NCBI GenBank assembly: GCA_020466095.1
Contig: CM035806.1
Span: 127,872,856-127,936,855 of the forward strand
Direction: 5' to 3'
DNA length: 64,000 nt
Source: Chlorops oryzae
Lineage: Eukaryota; Arthropoda; Insecta; Diptera; Chloropidae
The position numbers were made by a program, and so were the translations under genes. A model generated the notes under the pieces. It did not search any database. It was not told where the DNA came from and saw only the letters and a program-made list of their open reading frames with translations. Below are positions 42,900-53,296 of the stretch, piece after piece (the first letter of the stretch is position 1; every line of letters starts with the position of its first letter).

Positions 42900-45739
42900 G
42901 GAGAAAATGAGAAGAGCGCTAATTGCAGTAATAACATGCAAGTTATAATGGATGATATCGGAGCTTGGCCTGCAAACAAAGGTAATCCTTTCCGTGACAT
43001 GATGGTTACTGCTGGAACGAAAAATTTGCAAAACAAAAACGGTCCATTTAGTCCTGATGTTAAGACTTTTCCTTCTGATCCTGGTCCTTTCCAAGAAAAC
43101 GCGTTGAATGCCTTTTAAACAGTCTTTATTGACTCCTTATTTAATTATACATTATTTTAACTTAATTTAGTTTAACGATGACTGACTGAAGCGACGATTC
43201 CAGACTGTAGACTACCGTAGACTCCCCGAACATTGGTTGATCAACATCTTTTATAGTAGAAACGCTGCCTCTGCCCTCACTGATCGCTGCTACCATAACA
43301 GTGTCGTAGGTCACTAATTTTCTGCTGTGTTTCTGGTGACACATATCCAACTCAGCATATTTGGATAATTATTGGGTCACCTGTGCCGCGCTGTGACACA
43401 TATCCAACTCAGCATATTTGGGTATTTGGTCACCTGTGCTGCGCTGTGGCCAGCGTGCCAATGCAATATGTGTCAAAACGCCAGCTTGCGTTTTCGCTTC
43501 GATTACTTAAGCTCTGCTTTGCTTACTTCGATTTATTGATATTGCTCAATCGATGCGCGTGTGACATAAATTTGGTGTTTATGATCTGATTTTTTTCTTG
43601 TTCTTCTCATTGCTTGCAATTGCCTCACAACACTGACGGAAGAGGGAGGTCGTTACATAAAAAGTGGTTTTTTGTATCACAGGAAAGTGAGGAAATCGAA
43701 AGGACCTGGTTGTGTTACTCGAAGTTAAAAAAATCGCTATACTGATTTTGTTGCGTGTTGTTTCCACAGAAAAATCCCCGTGGTCTTCTTAGCAGTATGT
43801 CAGGATTTTCAGCCTGTAAAAAACTGAATCCTCGTATCAGAAATCACGAAAACAGCTCTGCTCATCGAACTGCGTTTGTAGAATGGAAAACTCTAGAGCA
43901 TTCTTTGAAAGTTGGAGGAATACTTGATAATTGTCTCCAAAACCAAATCCGTGTCGAAATAAAGTTATGGAGTGACATTCTTGAACGTATTATTGCTACC
44001 ATCTGTACTCTTGCACAGCAAAACTTACTTAGAGGACATCGAGAGTCCTTACAAGAAAACTGCAACCCAGGGAATTTTCTCGCGCTTTTAAAATATTTGG
44101 GAAAATTCGATCCCATAATAAGCACTCATTTAGAATCAGTTTCTTCAAGTGAAAAAAAAAACTGTCATATTTGTCTCCTGACATTCAAAACGAAATCATA
44201 TTCCTCTTAGGAAACGAAGTGAGAAAAAATATAATTTCATCCATCCAAGATGCATTGCTTTTGACACTACGCCAGATTTAGGCCACAATGAGCAAATGTC
44301 TACGATTATCAGATACGTAGATATTAAACAAAATTGTGTCGAGATAAAAGAGTCTTTTATTGACTTTATTGATATTTAAAGTAAAAACTCAGAGGGCGTC
44401 ACAAATGAGATTTTGAAAAAGCTGCATCAGAGTAACTTGGATTTGAAAAACTGCAGAGGTCAATGTTATGATAATCAAGCAACAATGGCTGGCATTCATT
44501 CAGGGGTTCAGAAGCGAATATTGGATCGCAATCCGCTTGCCTTTTTTATTCCATGCAATAATCATTCTCTGAATTTAGTAGAAGTTCATGCAGCGCATGT
44601 AAATCCTCAGGCTATCACGTTCTTTGGGACAGTTGAACGGATATTCACTTTCTTCTCGAAATCCTCACATCGGTGGGACATCTTAAAAGAATTCGTTAAG
44701 ATCACAATCAAACGCCAGAATGATACAAGGTGGAGTGCCAACGCAAATGCAGTCTATAGTTTATCGACCCAGCTGGAAGAAGTATTGCATGATTTGCAAA
44801 ATTTACGAGACGGAGTAACTGAAACAGTAGACACAAGACAGGATGCCGCGCTGGTCATCAACGCTATTGAAAATTTTAATTTTATACTTCTATTTTTCTG
44901 GGCAGAAATACTTCCAACAATTGATAAAATGCAAAAAATCTTTCAGAAAGTAGAAATGAGCTTTAAAGAATCAATTGTACTACTAGAAACGTTAAAAGAT
45001 CATTTGAATGAATGGAGAACAACCTTTTGTGACTTGGTTATTTTAAAAGCGAAAAATCTTTGCGAAGAGTTTGGGATACAAATTTCGAAAAGAAGAAGAA
45101 AGGTAAAAAAAAATGCCGGGTGAAATTGCAGATGATGCTGAACTTGATTTTGACCGTGAAACAAAACGCTTCTTAATTGAAATTTTGAATAAGCTTTCTG
45201 TTGGAGTTTCCAATCGTTTTTCAAGCTTGAGAGAGCTTGATAGGCGCTTCGGTTTCTTGTGTTTGTTTGAAACGTATGTTGCCGCTTTGGAAGCGAATAA
45301 AAAGTGTTTTTTTGACATTCAAGAAAAATGTAACACATTTGCTGCTATTTATCACAACAGTTTAAATGCGAAGGACTTATATGATGACATCAGAAAGGTC
45401 GTTTTTCTTTTGCGAAGAGTTCAAAGCCAAGGAGATAAACTTGATCTAAGCCCTAAAGGGGTGTTAGTATATATTTCCTCAATAGGACTAGAAGCACACA
45501 AAACTCTAGTGACTGCTTTAAAAATCCTTCTCACTTTGCCAATGTCTGTGGCTTCCTGTGAGCGATCATTTAGTAAGCTCAAATTGATCAAATCTTTCCT
45601 TCGTTCCACAATGAGTCAAGAAAGACTGTACAATTTGGCGATACTGTCTATTGAGCACAAATTATTGTCCTCAAAAGATTATAGCAAAGTAGTGAAGGAG
45701 TTTTCGGAAGCCAAAGCAAGAAAAGTAAAATTTCAATAA
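42900..45739 (+). pseudogene. hAT transposase (ZMYM/repressor-of-kinase-inhibitor-like), interrupted
   Basis: N-terminal TTF-type region: GPFSPDVKTFPSDPGPFQEN, interrupted after ENALN by an LTR, resuming DGRGRSLHKKWFFVSQES and ERTWLCYSKLKK. Middle: FSACKKLNPRIRNHENSSAH, SDILERIIATICTLAQQNLL, SPDIQNEIIFLLGNEVRK and CRGQCYDNQATMAGIHSGVQ, followed by FIPCNNHSLNLVEVHAAHV. C-terminus: LPMSVASCERSFSKLKLIKS and YNLAILSIEHKLL, the hAT dimerisation domain. Damage: the LTR, a stop at 43747, frameshifts near 44150 and 44210, a stop near 44378, and a nine-A run at 45104-45112 that breaks the frame. The protein would excise and reinsert the element in the nucleus. Confidence 0.78.
43095..43640 (-). mobile_element. 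Probable solo LTR inside the hAT gene
   Basis: On the minus strand the insert reads as an LTR: TGTTGTGAGGCAATTGC start near 43634, a TATAAAA box near 43250, a TCAGTCAGTCATCG initiator-like stretch near 43180, an AATAAA signal near 43122 and an AAGGCATTCA end near 43100. It separates ENALN from DGRGRSLHKKW of the transposase. A 54-bp stretch with ACACATATCCAACTCAGCAT is tandemly duplicated at 43337-43446 in the U3 part. I could not fix the target duplication, and the parent family (BEL, copia or gypsy) is unknown. Confidence 0.55.
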
Positions 45740-45976
45740 AGTCTTAAATACATTATAGTGGTCGGAAAACTTTTGTACATCATTTCTTTAATTCAATTAA
45801 AAATAAAATAGCGCGTATTAAGTTGCAACAAAGTAGTAATACAGTGTTCTTTATTTTATCATAGTGATAATGTAAGTTTACAGTATTCATTAATATCAAG
45901 TCAATATAAGCTTTCTTGTAAAGGGCGGCATTCGTTATATTTTCCCCGGGCGCTGAGATATCTCGCTACGCCACTG

Positions 45977-47146
45977 GTATGGGTAAATGTTTGCTGGGTA
46001 GTAGCTGCTGCGATACTAGTTTTATATCCACCAATTATCTCAAGTAGAGTTTGTAGAGAGCTTGTGTAGTGCGCTCTAAAGGGTGTATACACTTGTCTAC
46101 GTATCTACAGGAGAGTTTTTTCTCTATCTCTACATAAATAAATCTATAGTCGACACTTGGCTTAAGGAATACGCATGTCTATTAAAGTCATGTTTGAAAA
46201 CGTCCCCTGTAGAAGATTGGAGTACTCCAGGGTATGGTCTAAGTGGTGCTCAGCAGTAGCCATTTTTCGTACCAGCCCGCTGTACCACCATGTACCACCA
46301 AAAAAATTAGTGTTGCCAATTCGCGAGGAAATTTCCTCACTCCCAAAGGGATTTTATATATTATATGTATTATATTACAACATACACAGGATTCGCGTTA
46401 TATGCATGCCGCGTGGCAAATACTAGCTTTTTTATAACTGAATGGGATTTTATCTTGCCTCCTGTTTTTATATTCTGGCCCCGTTGTTCGCGAAACGTCC
46501 TATCGACAACACTTTCTAAAACTGCCAGACTGTGCATTAGTACAGCTGCAAACCTATCGATAGTCCGACTATCGATAAATCTTCGATAGTATCTTATGAG
46601 TTGGAAGTAAATATTTGAAATTAAAATATTTACCTATTTGCTTATCTCTCTAAATTTAACTAATTAAATAAATAAAAAATTTTTTTCTTTGTTTTGTTAT
46701 TCAAAAAGAAAATATTAAGAAGAATAAAATGCAAATAAAAAATAAAAAAGGCTTCTAAAATTCATAGAAATATTTGAACAAGTTCTGAGACGTCAATGCA
46801 CCAATGGCGAAGTCAGACAAGCCGTGTATTTTATTTTCAACTTTTTGTATTTTTGAATTTTACCATTCTTCCACATTTCTTTCGCCTACGACAAGGATCG
46901 AACTCGCGCCCTTCAGATTTCTAAGCCAACACTCTTCCATCACACTATCGAGTTATCTGACTTTAAGTTTGCTCCGCTGTTACATTAACGTTGAAGCAAA
47001 ATTGAACTGTACACTGAAAAAATTATGCATCGTTGTTTCTACGATAGGAAGACGTAGAAAAATATAATAGAAGCTACGTAAAATACAATAAGTTCTACTG
47101 TAAATATAATAGTTTCTACTGTGGAAGAAATATGCCCATCATAGAT
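45977..47146. other. Intergenic unit within duplication copy 1
   Basis: AATGTTTGCTGGGTAG at 45985-46000 follows the hAT end directly. GTACCACCATGTACCACCA lies at about 46280. ATCGATAGTCCGACTATCGAT near 46555 is a short palindrome. From 46862 to 46962 there is a tRNA-like SINE on the minus strand. 47011-47024 (ACACTGAAAAAATT) is the left end of the array element discussed at 50196-52543. No gene. The same content recurs at 49165-50331. Confidence 0.5.
46862..46962 (-). ncRNA. tRNA-derived SINE fragment, family S2 (duplicated at 50047-50147)
   Basis: On the minus strand GATAGTGTGATGGAAGAGTG (box A region) and CGAGTTCGATCCTTG (box B) are spaced as in a tRNA. CGTAGGCGAAAGAAATGTGG follows. The layout matches the S2 copies at 51843 and 54886. 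It is not a functional tRNA gene: the stems do not pair convincingly. Confidence 0.55.
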
Positions 47147-47633
47147 CAGGCACGGCAGAACAGATTTTTTCCCGAGTGGGTAGTAGAGGTGGGAAAAAAT
47201 CGATGTTAACATCGATACATCGATAGTATCGATGTTTTTTAAGTTAAAATAAATAATAATGAAAATAAAGTTAAAAATGCAAAATAGATTAAGTTTGATT
47301 TAATTCTAACAACCTTAGTTGATGGAAAAAAATTGTTAGTTATCAGAAACCATCAATAGTGCACGATTGTGGGATACATCGACGATGTTTTTAAATGTTT
47401 TACCCTATTGATGGTGTTCTACGACAATCTATTGTTTTTCATCAACTACTAAGCTTGTTAGAATTTAATTTGTGAAGTGGTTCAGAAGTTACGAGCATTT
47501 TTATATATGTATGTAAACAAATGCTACCGCAAAGCATTTAGAAAGAAAAGCTGATGCAATATTGTACATGCGTACATACATAGAATACATTCCGCATTCT
47601 TGGAAAGGCGCGCCGTCGCATATAGAAAAATGC

Positions 47634-47945
47634 TCATAACTTCTGAACCACTTAACATATTCACTTCAAACTTGGAACATATATACCTTGGACCCATTGG
47701 GATGTTATTGAAAAATATGGGCGTGATCCGCCCACTGCTTCCCCCACAAATGAAATATGCTAATAACTCCTGAACTACTGAACATATTCACTTCGGACTT
47801 GGAACGTACATACCTTTCACTCATTGGGATATTACTGCAAAATATGGGCGTGATCCGCCCACTCCTACCTCCAAAAATGAAAAAAATACTTATAACTTTT
47901 GAACCGCCAAACGTATTAACTTCCGACTTGGAATGTACAACATAT
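47634..47945 (+). repeat. 124-bp repeat, 2.5 units (duplicated at 50819-51130)
   Basis: The unit begins ATAACTTCTGAACCACTTAA and contains CATTGGGATGTTATTG and GGGCGTGATCCGCCCAC, the last a perfect inverted pair. Units begin near 47638, 47762 and 47890; the third is partial. Units differ by about 15-20 percent by eye. It lies inside the hAT starting at 47147/50332. Confidence 0.75.
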
Positions 47946-47967
47946 CATACATGCAGTAAATGCCTCC

Positions 47968-50900
47968 GAAGAAGTATTGCATGATTTGCAAAATTTACGA
48001 GACGGAGTAACTGAAACAGTAGACACAAGACAGGATGCCGCGCTGGTCATCAACGCTATTGAAAATTTTAATTTTATACTTCTATTTTTCTGGGCAGAAA
48101 TACTTCCAACAATTGATAAAATGCAAAAAATCTTTCAGAAAGTAGAAATGAGCTTTAAAGAATCAATTGTACTACTAGAAACGTTGAAAGATCATTTGAA
48201 TGAATGGAGAACAACCTTTTGTGACTTGGTTATTTTAAAAGCGAAAAATCTTTGCGAAGAGTTTGGGATACAAATTTCGAAAAGAAGAAGAAAGGTAAAA
48301 AAATGCCGGGTGAAATTGCAGATGATGCTGAACTTGATTTTGACCGTGAAACAAAACGCTTCTTAATTGAAATTTTGAATAAGCTTTCTGTTGGAGTTTC
48401 CAATCGTTTTCAAGCTTGAGAGAGCTTGATAGGCGCTTCGGTTTCTTGTGTTTGTTTGAAACGTATGTTGCCGCTTTGGAAGCGAATAAAAAGTGTTTTT
48501 TTTGACATTCAAGAAAAATGTAACACATTTGCTGCTATTTATCACAACAGTTTAAATGCGAAGGACTTATATGATGACATCAGAAAGGTCGTTTTTCTTT
48601 TGCGAAGAGTTCAAAGCCAAGGAGATAAACTTGATCTAAGCCCTAAAGGGTGTTAGTATATATTTCCTCAATAGGACTAGAAGCACACAAAACTCTAGTG
48701 ACTGCTTTAAAAATCCTTCTCACTTTGCCAATGTCTGTGGCTTCCTGTGAGCGATCATTTAGTAAGCTCAAATTGATCAAATCTTTCCTTCGTTCCACAA
48801 TGAGTCAAGAAAGACTGTACAATTTGGCGATACTGTCTATTGAGCACAAATTATTGTCCTCAAAAGATTATAGCAAAGTAGTGAAGGAGTTTTCGGAAGC
48901 CAAAGCAAGAAAAGTAAAATTTCAATAAAGTCTTAAATACATTATAGTGGTCGGAAAACTTTTGTACATCATTTCTTTAATTCAATTAAAAATAAAATAG
49001 CGCGTATTAAGTTGCAACAAAGTAGTAATACAGTGTTCTTTATTTTATCATAGTGATAATGTAAGTTTACAGTATTCATTAATATCAAGTCAATATAAGC
49101 TTTCTTGTAAAGGGCGGCATTCGTTATATTTTCCCGGGCGCTGAGATATCTCGCTACGCCACTGGTATGGGTAAATGTTTGCTGGGTAGTAGCTGCTGCG
49201 ATACTAGTTTTATATCCACCAATTATCTCAAGTAGAGTTTGTAGAGAGCTTGTGTAGTGCGCTCTAAAGGGTGTATACACTTGTCTACGTATCTACAGGA
49301 GAGTTTTTTCTCTATCTCTACATAAATAAATCTATAGTCGACACTTGGCTTAAGGAATACGCATGTCTATTAAAGTCATGTTTGAAAACGTCCCCTGTAG
49401 AAGATTGGAGTACTCCAGGGTATGGTCTAAGTGGTGCTCAGCAGTAGCCATTTTTCGTACCAGCCCGCTGTACCACCATGTACCACCAAAAAATTAGTGT
49501 TGCCAATTCGCGAGGAAATTTCCTCACTCCCAAAGGGATTTTATATATTATATGTATTATATTACAACATACACAGGATTCGCGTTATATGCATGCCGCG
49601 TGGCAAATACTAGCTTTTTTATAACTGAATGGGATTTTATCTTGCCTCCTGTTTTTATATTCTGGCCCCGTTGTTCGCGAAACGTCCTATCGACAACACT
49701 TTCTAAAACTGCCAGACTGTGCATTAGTACAGCTGCAAACCTATCGATAGTCCGACTATCGATAAATCTTCGATAGTATCTTATGAGTTGGAAGTAAATA
49801 TTTGAAATTAAAATATTTACCTATTTGCTTATCTCTCTAAATTTAACTAATTAAATAAATAAAAAATTTTTTTCTTTGTTTTGTTATTCAAAAAGAAAAT
49901 ATTAAGAAGAATAAAATGCAAATAAAAAAAAAAAAGGCTTCTAAAATTCATAGAAATTTTGAACAAGTTCTGAGACGTCAATGCACCAATGGCGAAGTCA
50001 GACAAGCCGTGTATTTTATTTTCAACTTTTTGTATTTTTGAATTTTACCATTCTTCCACATTTCTTTCGCCTACGACAAGGATCGAACTCGCGCCCTTCA
50101 GATTTCTAAGCCAACACTCTTCCATCACACTATCGAGTTATCTGACTTTAAGTTTGCTCCGCTGTTACATTAACGTTGAAGCAAAATTGAACTGTACACT
50201 GAAAAAATTATGCATCGTTGTTTCTACGATAGGAAGACGTAGAAAAATATAATAGAAGCTACGTAAAATACAATAAGTTCTACTGTAAATATAATAGTTT
50301 CTACTGTGGAAGAAATATGCCCATCATAGATCAGGCACGGCAGAACAGATTTTTTCCCGAGTGGGTAGTAGAGGTGGGAAAAAATCGATGTTAACATCGA
50401 TACATCGATAGTATCGATGTTTTTTAAGTTAAAATAAATAATAATGAAAATAAAGTTAAAAATGCAAAATAGATTAAGTTTGATTTAATTCTAACAACCT
50501 TAGTTGATGGAAAAAAATTGTTAGTTATCAGAAACCATCAATAGTGCACGATTGTGGGATACATCGACGATGTTTTTAAATGTTTTACCCTATTGATGGT
50601 GTTCTACGACAATCTATTGTTTTTCATCAACTACTAAGCTTGTTAGAATTTAATTTGTGAAGTGGTTCAGAAGTTACGAGCATTTTTATATATGTATGTA
50701 AACAAATGCTACCGCAAAGCATTTAGAAAGAAAAGCTGATGCAATATTGTACATGCGTACATACATAGAATACATTCCGCATTCTTGGAAAGGCGCGCCG
50801 TCGCATATAGAAAAATGCTCATAACTTCTGAACCACTTAACATATTCACTTCAAACTTGGAACATATATACCTTGGACCCATTGGGATGTTATTGAAAAA

Positions 50901-51155
50901 TATGGGCGTGATCCGCCCACTGCTTCCCCCACAAATGAAATATGCTAATAACTCCTGAACTACTGAACATATTCACTTCGGACTTGGAACGTACATACCT
51001 TTCACTCATTGGGATATTACTGCAAAATATGGGCGTGATCCGCCCACTCCTACCTCCAAAAATGAAAAAAATACTTATAACTTTTGAACCGCCAAACGTA
51101 TTAACTTCCGACTTGGAATGTACAACATATCATACATGCAGTAAATGCCTCCGAA
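47968..51155 (+). repeat. Tandem duplication, copy 2
   Basis: Second copy of 44776-47967. At 51153-51155 (GAA) it leaves the repeat and continues into the intact right half of the hAT at 50332-51510, showing that the original structure is copy 2 and its downstream flank. Copy 1's right edge is the duplication breakpoint. Every feature of 45740-47967 therefore occurs twice. Confidence 0.92.
47977..48928 (+). pseudogene. hAT transposase 3' half, duplicated copy
   Basis: Starts in mid-gene at HDLQNLRDGVTETVDTRQDA and follows the transposase to its stop at 48928, ending in ERSFSKLKLIKS, LAILSIEHKLL and KARKVKFQ. The frame is broken at an A-run (seven A at 48297-48303), a T-run at 48407-48410, a T-run at 48495-48502 and a G-run at about 48648. 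At each of these the other copy has a different length, and an intermediate or the other copy's length would keep the frame open. Confidence 0.82.
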
Positions 51156-51510
51156 ATAATAGAATAACATTTTATTTAAAAAGACAATTATTAGGGTAAA
51201 ATTTTTACGTATTAAATTTTCGCGGCCAAGTATTTTCCAAATACTTCCGTTTGGTAGTTTTGGCTTATGTCGTTTAATGCTTTTCATTCTTTATTAACGC
51301 AAAGATACAGGCTCTACGGAAACATTGCATATTAACTCAAAATGAAAAAATTGGAAAAAAATTTTTTGTCAAAACTGGCATTCCAAAAATTTCGTGAAAT
51401 TTTTACTGAGTAAAATAGCCACTTGGAAAATTTCGAGTGGGTAAAATACCCACTCGGAAAATCTCGAGTGGGTACAACTACCCCATGTAAACGCCGTTCT
51501 GCCGTGCCTG
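50332..51510. mobile_element. hAT element (1179 bp) with CAGGCACGGCAGAAC ends
   Basis: The left end CAGGCACGGCAGAACAG and the right end GTTCTGCCGTGCCTG are inverted. They are flanked by the perfect 8-bp duplication TCATAGAT (50324-50331 and 51511-51518). The interior has a GATGTTAACATCGATACATC palindromic stretch, the 124-bp repeats and CGAGTGGGTA words at both ends. There is no transposase. A left part of the same element, cut by the duplication breakpoint, lies at 47147-47967. Confidence 0.88.
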
Positions 51511-51838
51511 TCATAGATTTTACGATTTAAATATCATAGAATCTACGATGGAAATGTCATAGAATCTCCGTATAATACAATAATTTCTATTGTAAATTCA
51601 ATAGTTTCTACTGTGGAAGAATTTTGCCCATCATAGATTTTACAATTAAAATATAATAGAATCTACGTAAAATACAATAAGTTTTACTGTAAATATAATA
51701 GTTTCTACTGTGGAAGAATTTTGTTCATTATAGATTTAACGATTTAAATATCATAGAATCTACGATGGAAATATCATAGAATCTACGTAAAATACAATAA
51801 GTTCTACTGTCAATCTAATAGTTTCTACTGTTTCCCAC
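51511..51838 (+). repeat. Tandem array, about three units of 97-122 bp
   Basis: Units begin CATAGATTTTACGATTTAAA at about 51512, 51632 and 51729. Each runs through ATAGAATCTACG, AATACAATAAGTTCTACTG and TAGTTTCTACTGTGGAAGAA. The second unit lacks one ATAGAATCTACGATGGAA segment. The same words continue at 47030-47125 and 50215-50310. Confidence 0.75.
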
Positions 51839-51842
51839 TTAC

Positions 51843-51995
51843 ATTGATATAACAAAACTAGCAAGCTCAAATCATATCTCGCGATGGCGTAGTTGAAGTG
51901 TGCTCGACTTGTAATCTGGAAGGTCCGAGTTCGAATCCTGTTGCAGGCAAAAAAATTTGTGGAAAAAAGGAGAATAATTAAACTGGCAAGTAAAT
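51843..51995 (+). ncRNA. tRNA-derived SINE, family S2
   Basis: GATGGCGTAGTTGAAGTGTG (box A-like) and CGAGTTCGAATCCTG (box B) are followed by GCAGGCAAAAAAATTTGTGG. A 40-bp 5' stretch, ACTTACATTGATATAACAAA and onward, is shared with the copy at 54886, so the unit includes sequence upstream of the tRNA part. Both copies would be transcribed by RNA polymerase III if active. No target duplication was resolved. Confidence 0.6.
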
Positions 51996-53031
51996 TTCGA
52001 GGAAAAAATACGGAACAGAAAGTAAGTTGCGCGAACCAAATAAATAGTTGATTTCATCGCGCCTTCCAAAACGTCACGCTCAAGCTCTTTCAAGAAATTC
52101 CTATAAATTTTTATTTATTATTTTGTAAGCATTAAAGGATTGTTAAAATCTTTTATTTCTCAGTTTTTTCAATAATATAAATGTTAAATTATCTGCTTTT
52201 CCAAAAAAAAAAAAAAAAAAAAAAAAAAAACGACTCTCGCTGCAGCAGGGATCGAACCCGCCGACCTTGTTTTCAAGATTCGATACCGTAGTTCCTATGA
52301 TTTGATATCGTAGTTCCTACAATATAATATCGTAGTTCCCATTATATAATGTCGTAGTTCCTAAGATGGATATCGTTGAATCTACGTTATATATCGTTGA
52401 AATCAATGACATTCCTCATCGTAGAAACTACTGCAAAGCGGTCGTAGAATCTATTATACCTTGCAATTGGACCTATTTCAATTGCGGATATAATAGATTC
52501 TACGTCGGATATCATAGATTCTACGACGGAATTTTTTGAGTGTAGGCGTCTCGTTTACCGTGCCACTAGTTAGTCTCTACTCTCGGTATCTATACTCGTG
52601 CACTGGTTCTTTTTCCTATACTCGAGGACTACGCGCTGGAGCCCCAATTTACCCTAATCTTCTGCAGGGTCCGTACTACAGTTTTGCTGTAAAATAACTT
52701 CGGTCGTAGTATACTACGAATCGTTGTTAATTACACAATCGTAGTTTTCACTCAGTGTGGGGTAGTTGATTGAAACTGATTCCTTATGCGTGGATGTGTT
52801 CAATGTTTGCAGGAATTGATGCGGAGGAAATCCTGCACTATTGGAAATCAGGCTTAATCTAACTTTTTGTAAAGTATAAAAGGAAAAGTAAACTACTTGA
52901 TCAATTCGGTTGAAAATGTTGTTTTAATTTTTAATTTAAATTTTTTTTCACAATTCGTACGATATCCTCCACATTTTAAATCCGAAATCAAAAAATTTGG
53001 CTTCAGGACTTAGTATAAAGAAACGCCTTTC
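51996..53031. other. No gene; poly-A run, tRNA-like end, short array
   Basis: 52203-52230 is a 28-A run. 52236-52275 on the minus strand contains GGCGGGTTCGATCCCTGC, a box B-like tRNA segment. 52284-52360 repeats ATCGTAGTTCCTA four times. 52560-53030 shows CGGTCGTAGTATACTACGA, a short palindrome, near 52703, and otherwise nothing recognisable. Confidence 0.45.
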
Positions 53032-53044
53032 AATCAATGCACAA

Positions 53045-53283
53045 GGTAGGTAGGTTGAAGTGGCTGCCACTTAGGCCGTTAATCGGCCCATTGTGATACC
53101 AAGGAGGTTTTCTTGTGTTTGTGTGAGTGTATGCCTTTGTATGTAGTGTGCCCCTAATATGCGATTTTTTAAAAACCAGTGCTAGGCTTGGAACATTACA
53201 CTCCGTTTCGCCTGTGCCGGGAATCGAACCTCGGACCCTGGGATCAAGAGCATAGCACGCATCCCCTACGCTATCCCAGAGCC
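53045..53283 (-). ncRNA. tRNA-derived SINE, family S1, copy A
   Basis: Read on the minus strand it begins GGCTCTGGGATAGCGTAGGG (box A TAGCGTAGGGG) and continues to CCGAGGTTCGATTCCCGGCA (box B GGTTCGATTCC). After about 150 bp of tRNA-unrelated body it ends in repeated ACCTACCT. The flanks are the 13-bp duplication AATCAATGCACAA (53032-53044 and 53284-53296). Box spacing, a target duplication and a simple 3' tail define a SINE mobilised by a LINE in trans. Confidence 0.88.
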
Positions 53284-53296
53284 AATCAATGCACAA

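Larger units (their letters stand above)
42560..45976 (+). mobile_element. hAT element with ZMYM-like transposase (right end at 45976)
   Basis: A hAT transposase gene spans about 42900-45739. The right terminus is CGAGATATCTCGCTACGCCACTG type sequence ending at 45976, i.e. CAGTGGCGTAGCGAG read inward. I could not find the left terminus between LINE C (ending 42495) and the gene, so it may be deleted. The gene is split by a probable solo LTR (about 43095-43640). The 3' part from 44776 on is duplicated in tandem at 47968. Confidence 0.7.
44776..47967 (+). repeat. Tandem duplication, copy 1 (3.19 kb)
   Basis: This block and 47968-51155 are colinear with a period of 3192 bp. It starts inside the hAT transposase (GAAGAAGTATTGC) and ends at TGCCTCC inside another hAT (47147 onward). 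The junction at 47968 shares only GAA with both parents. Differences between copies are almost all one-base length changes in homopolymers, plus a few substitutions such as the A/G near 48186. Confidence 0.92.
50196..52543. mobile_element. Element built of ATAGAATCTACG arrays, with ACACTSAAAAAATT ends
   Basis: The left end ACACTGAAAAAATT (50196, and 47011 in copy 1) and the right end AATTTTTTGAGTGT (52530-52543) are inverted. Next to both ends lie many variants of ATAGAATCTACG and TTTCTACTGTGGAAGAA. The hAT at 50332 inserted into one array unit, since its target site is array sequence. SINE S2 (51843) and a tRNA-like segment (52236) are also inside. No target duplication was found. It could instead be a satellite-like array that only looks bounded. 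Confidence 0.45.

Noticed and set aside
46862..46962. Possible functional tRNA genes at box A/B pairs (also 50047, 51900, 52240, 56640, 63010)
   Set aside because: Box B is good in each, but the acceptor and other stems do not pair and the sequences recur with shared flanks, so they are SINEs.
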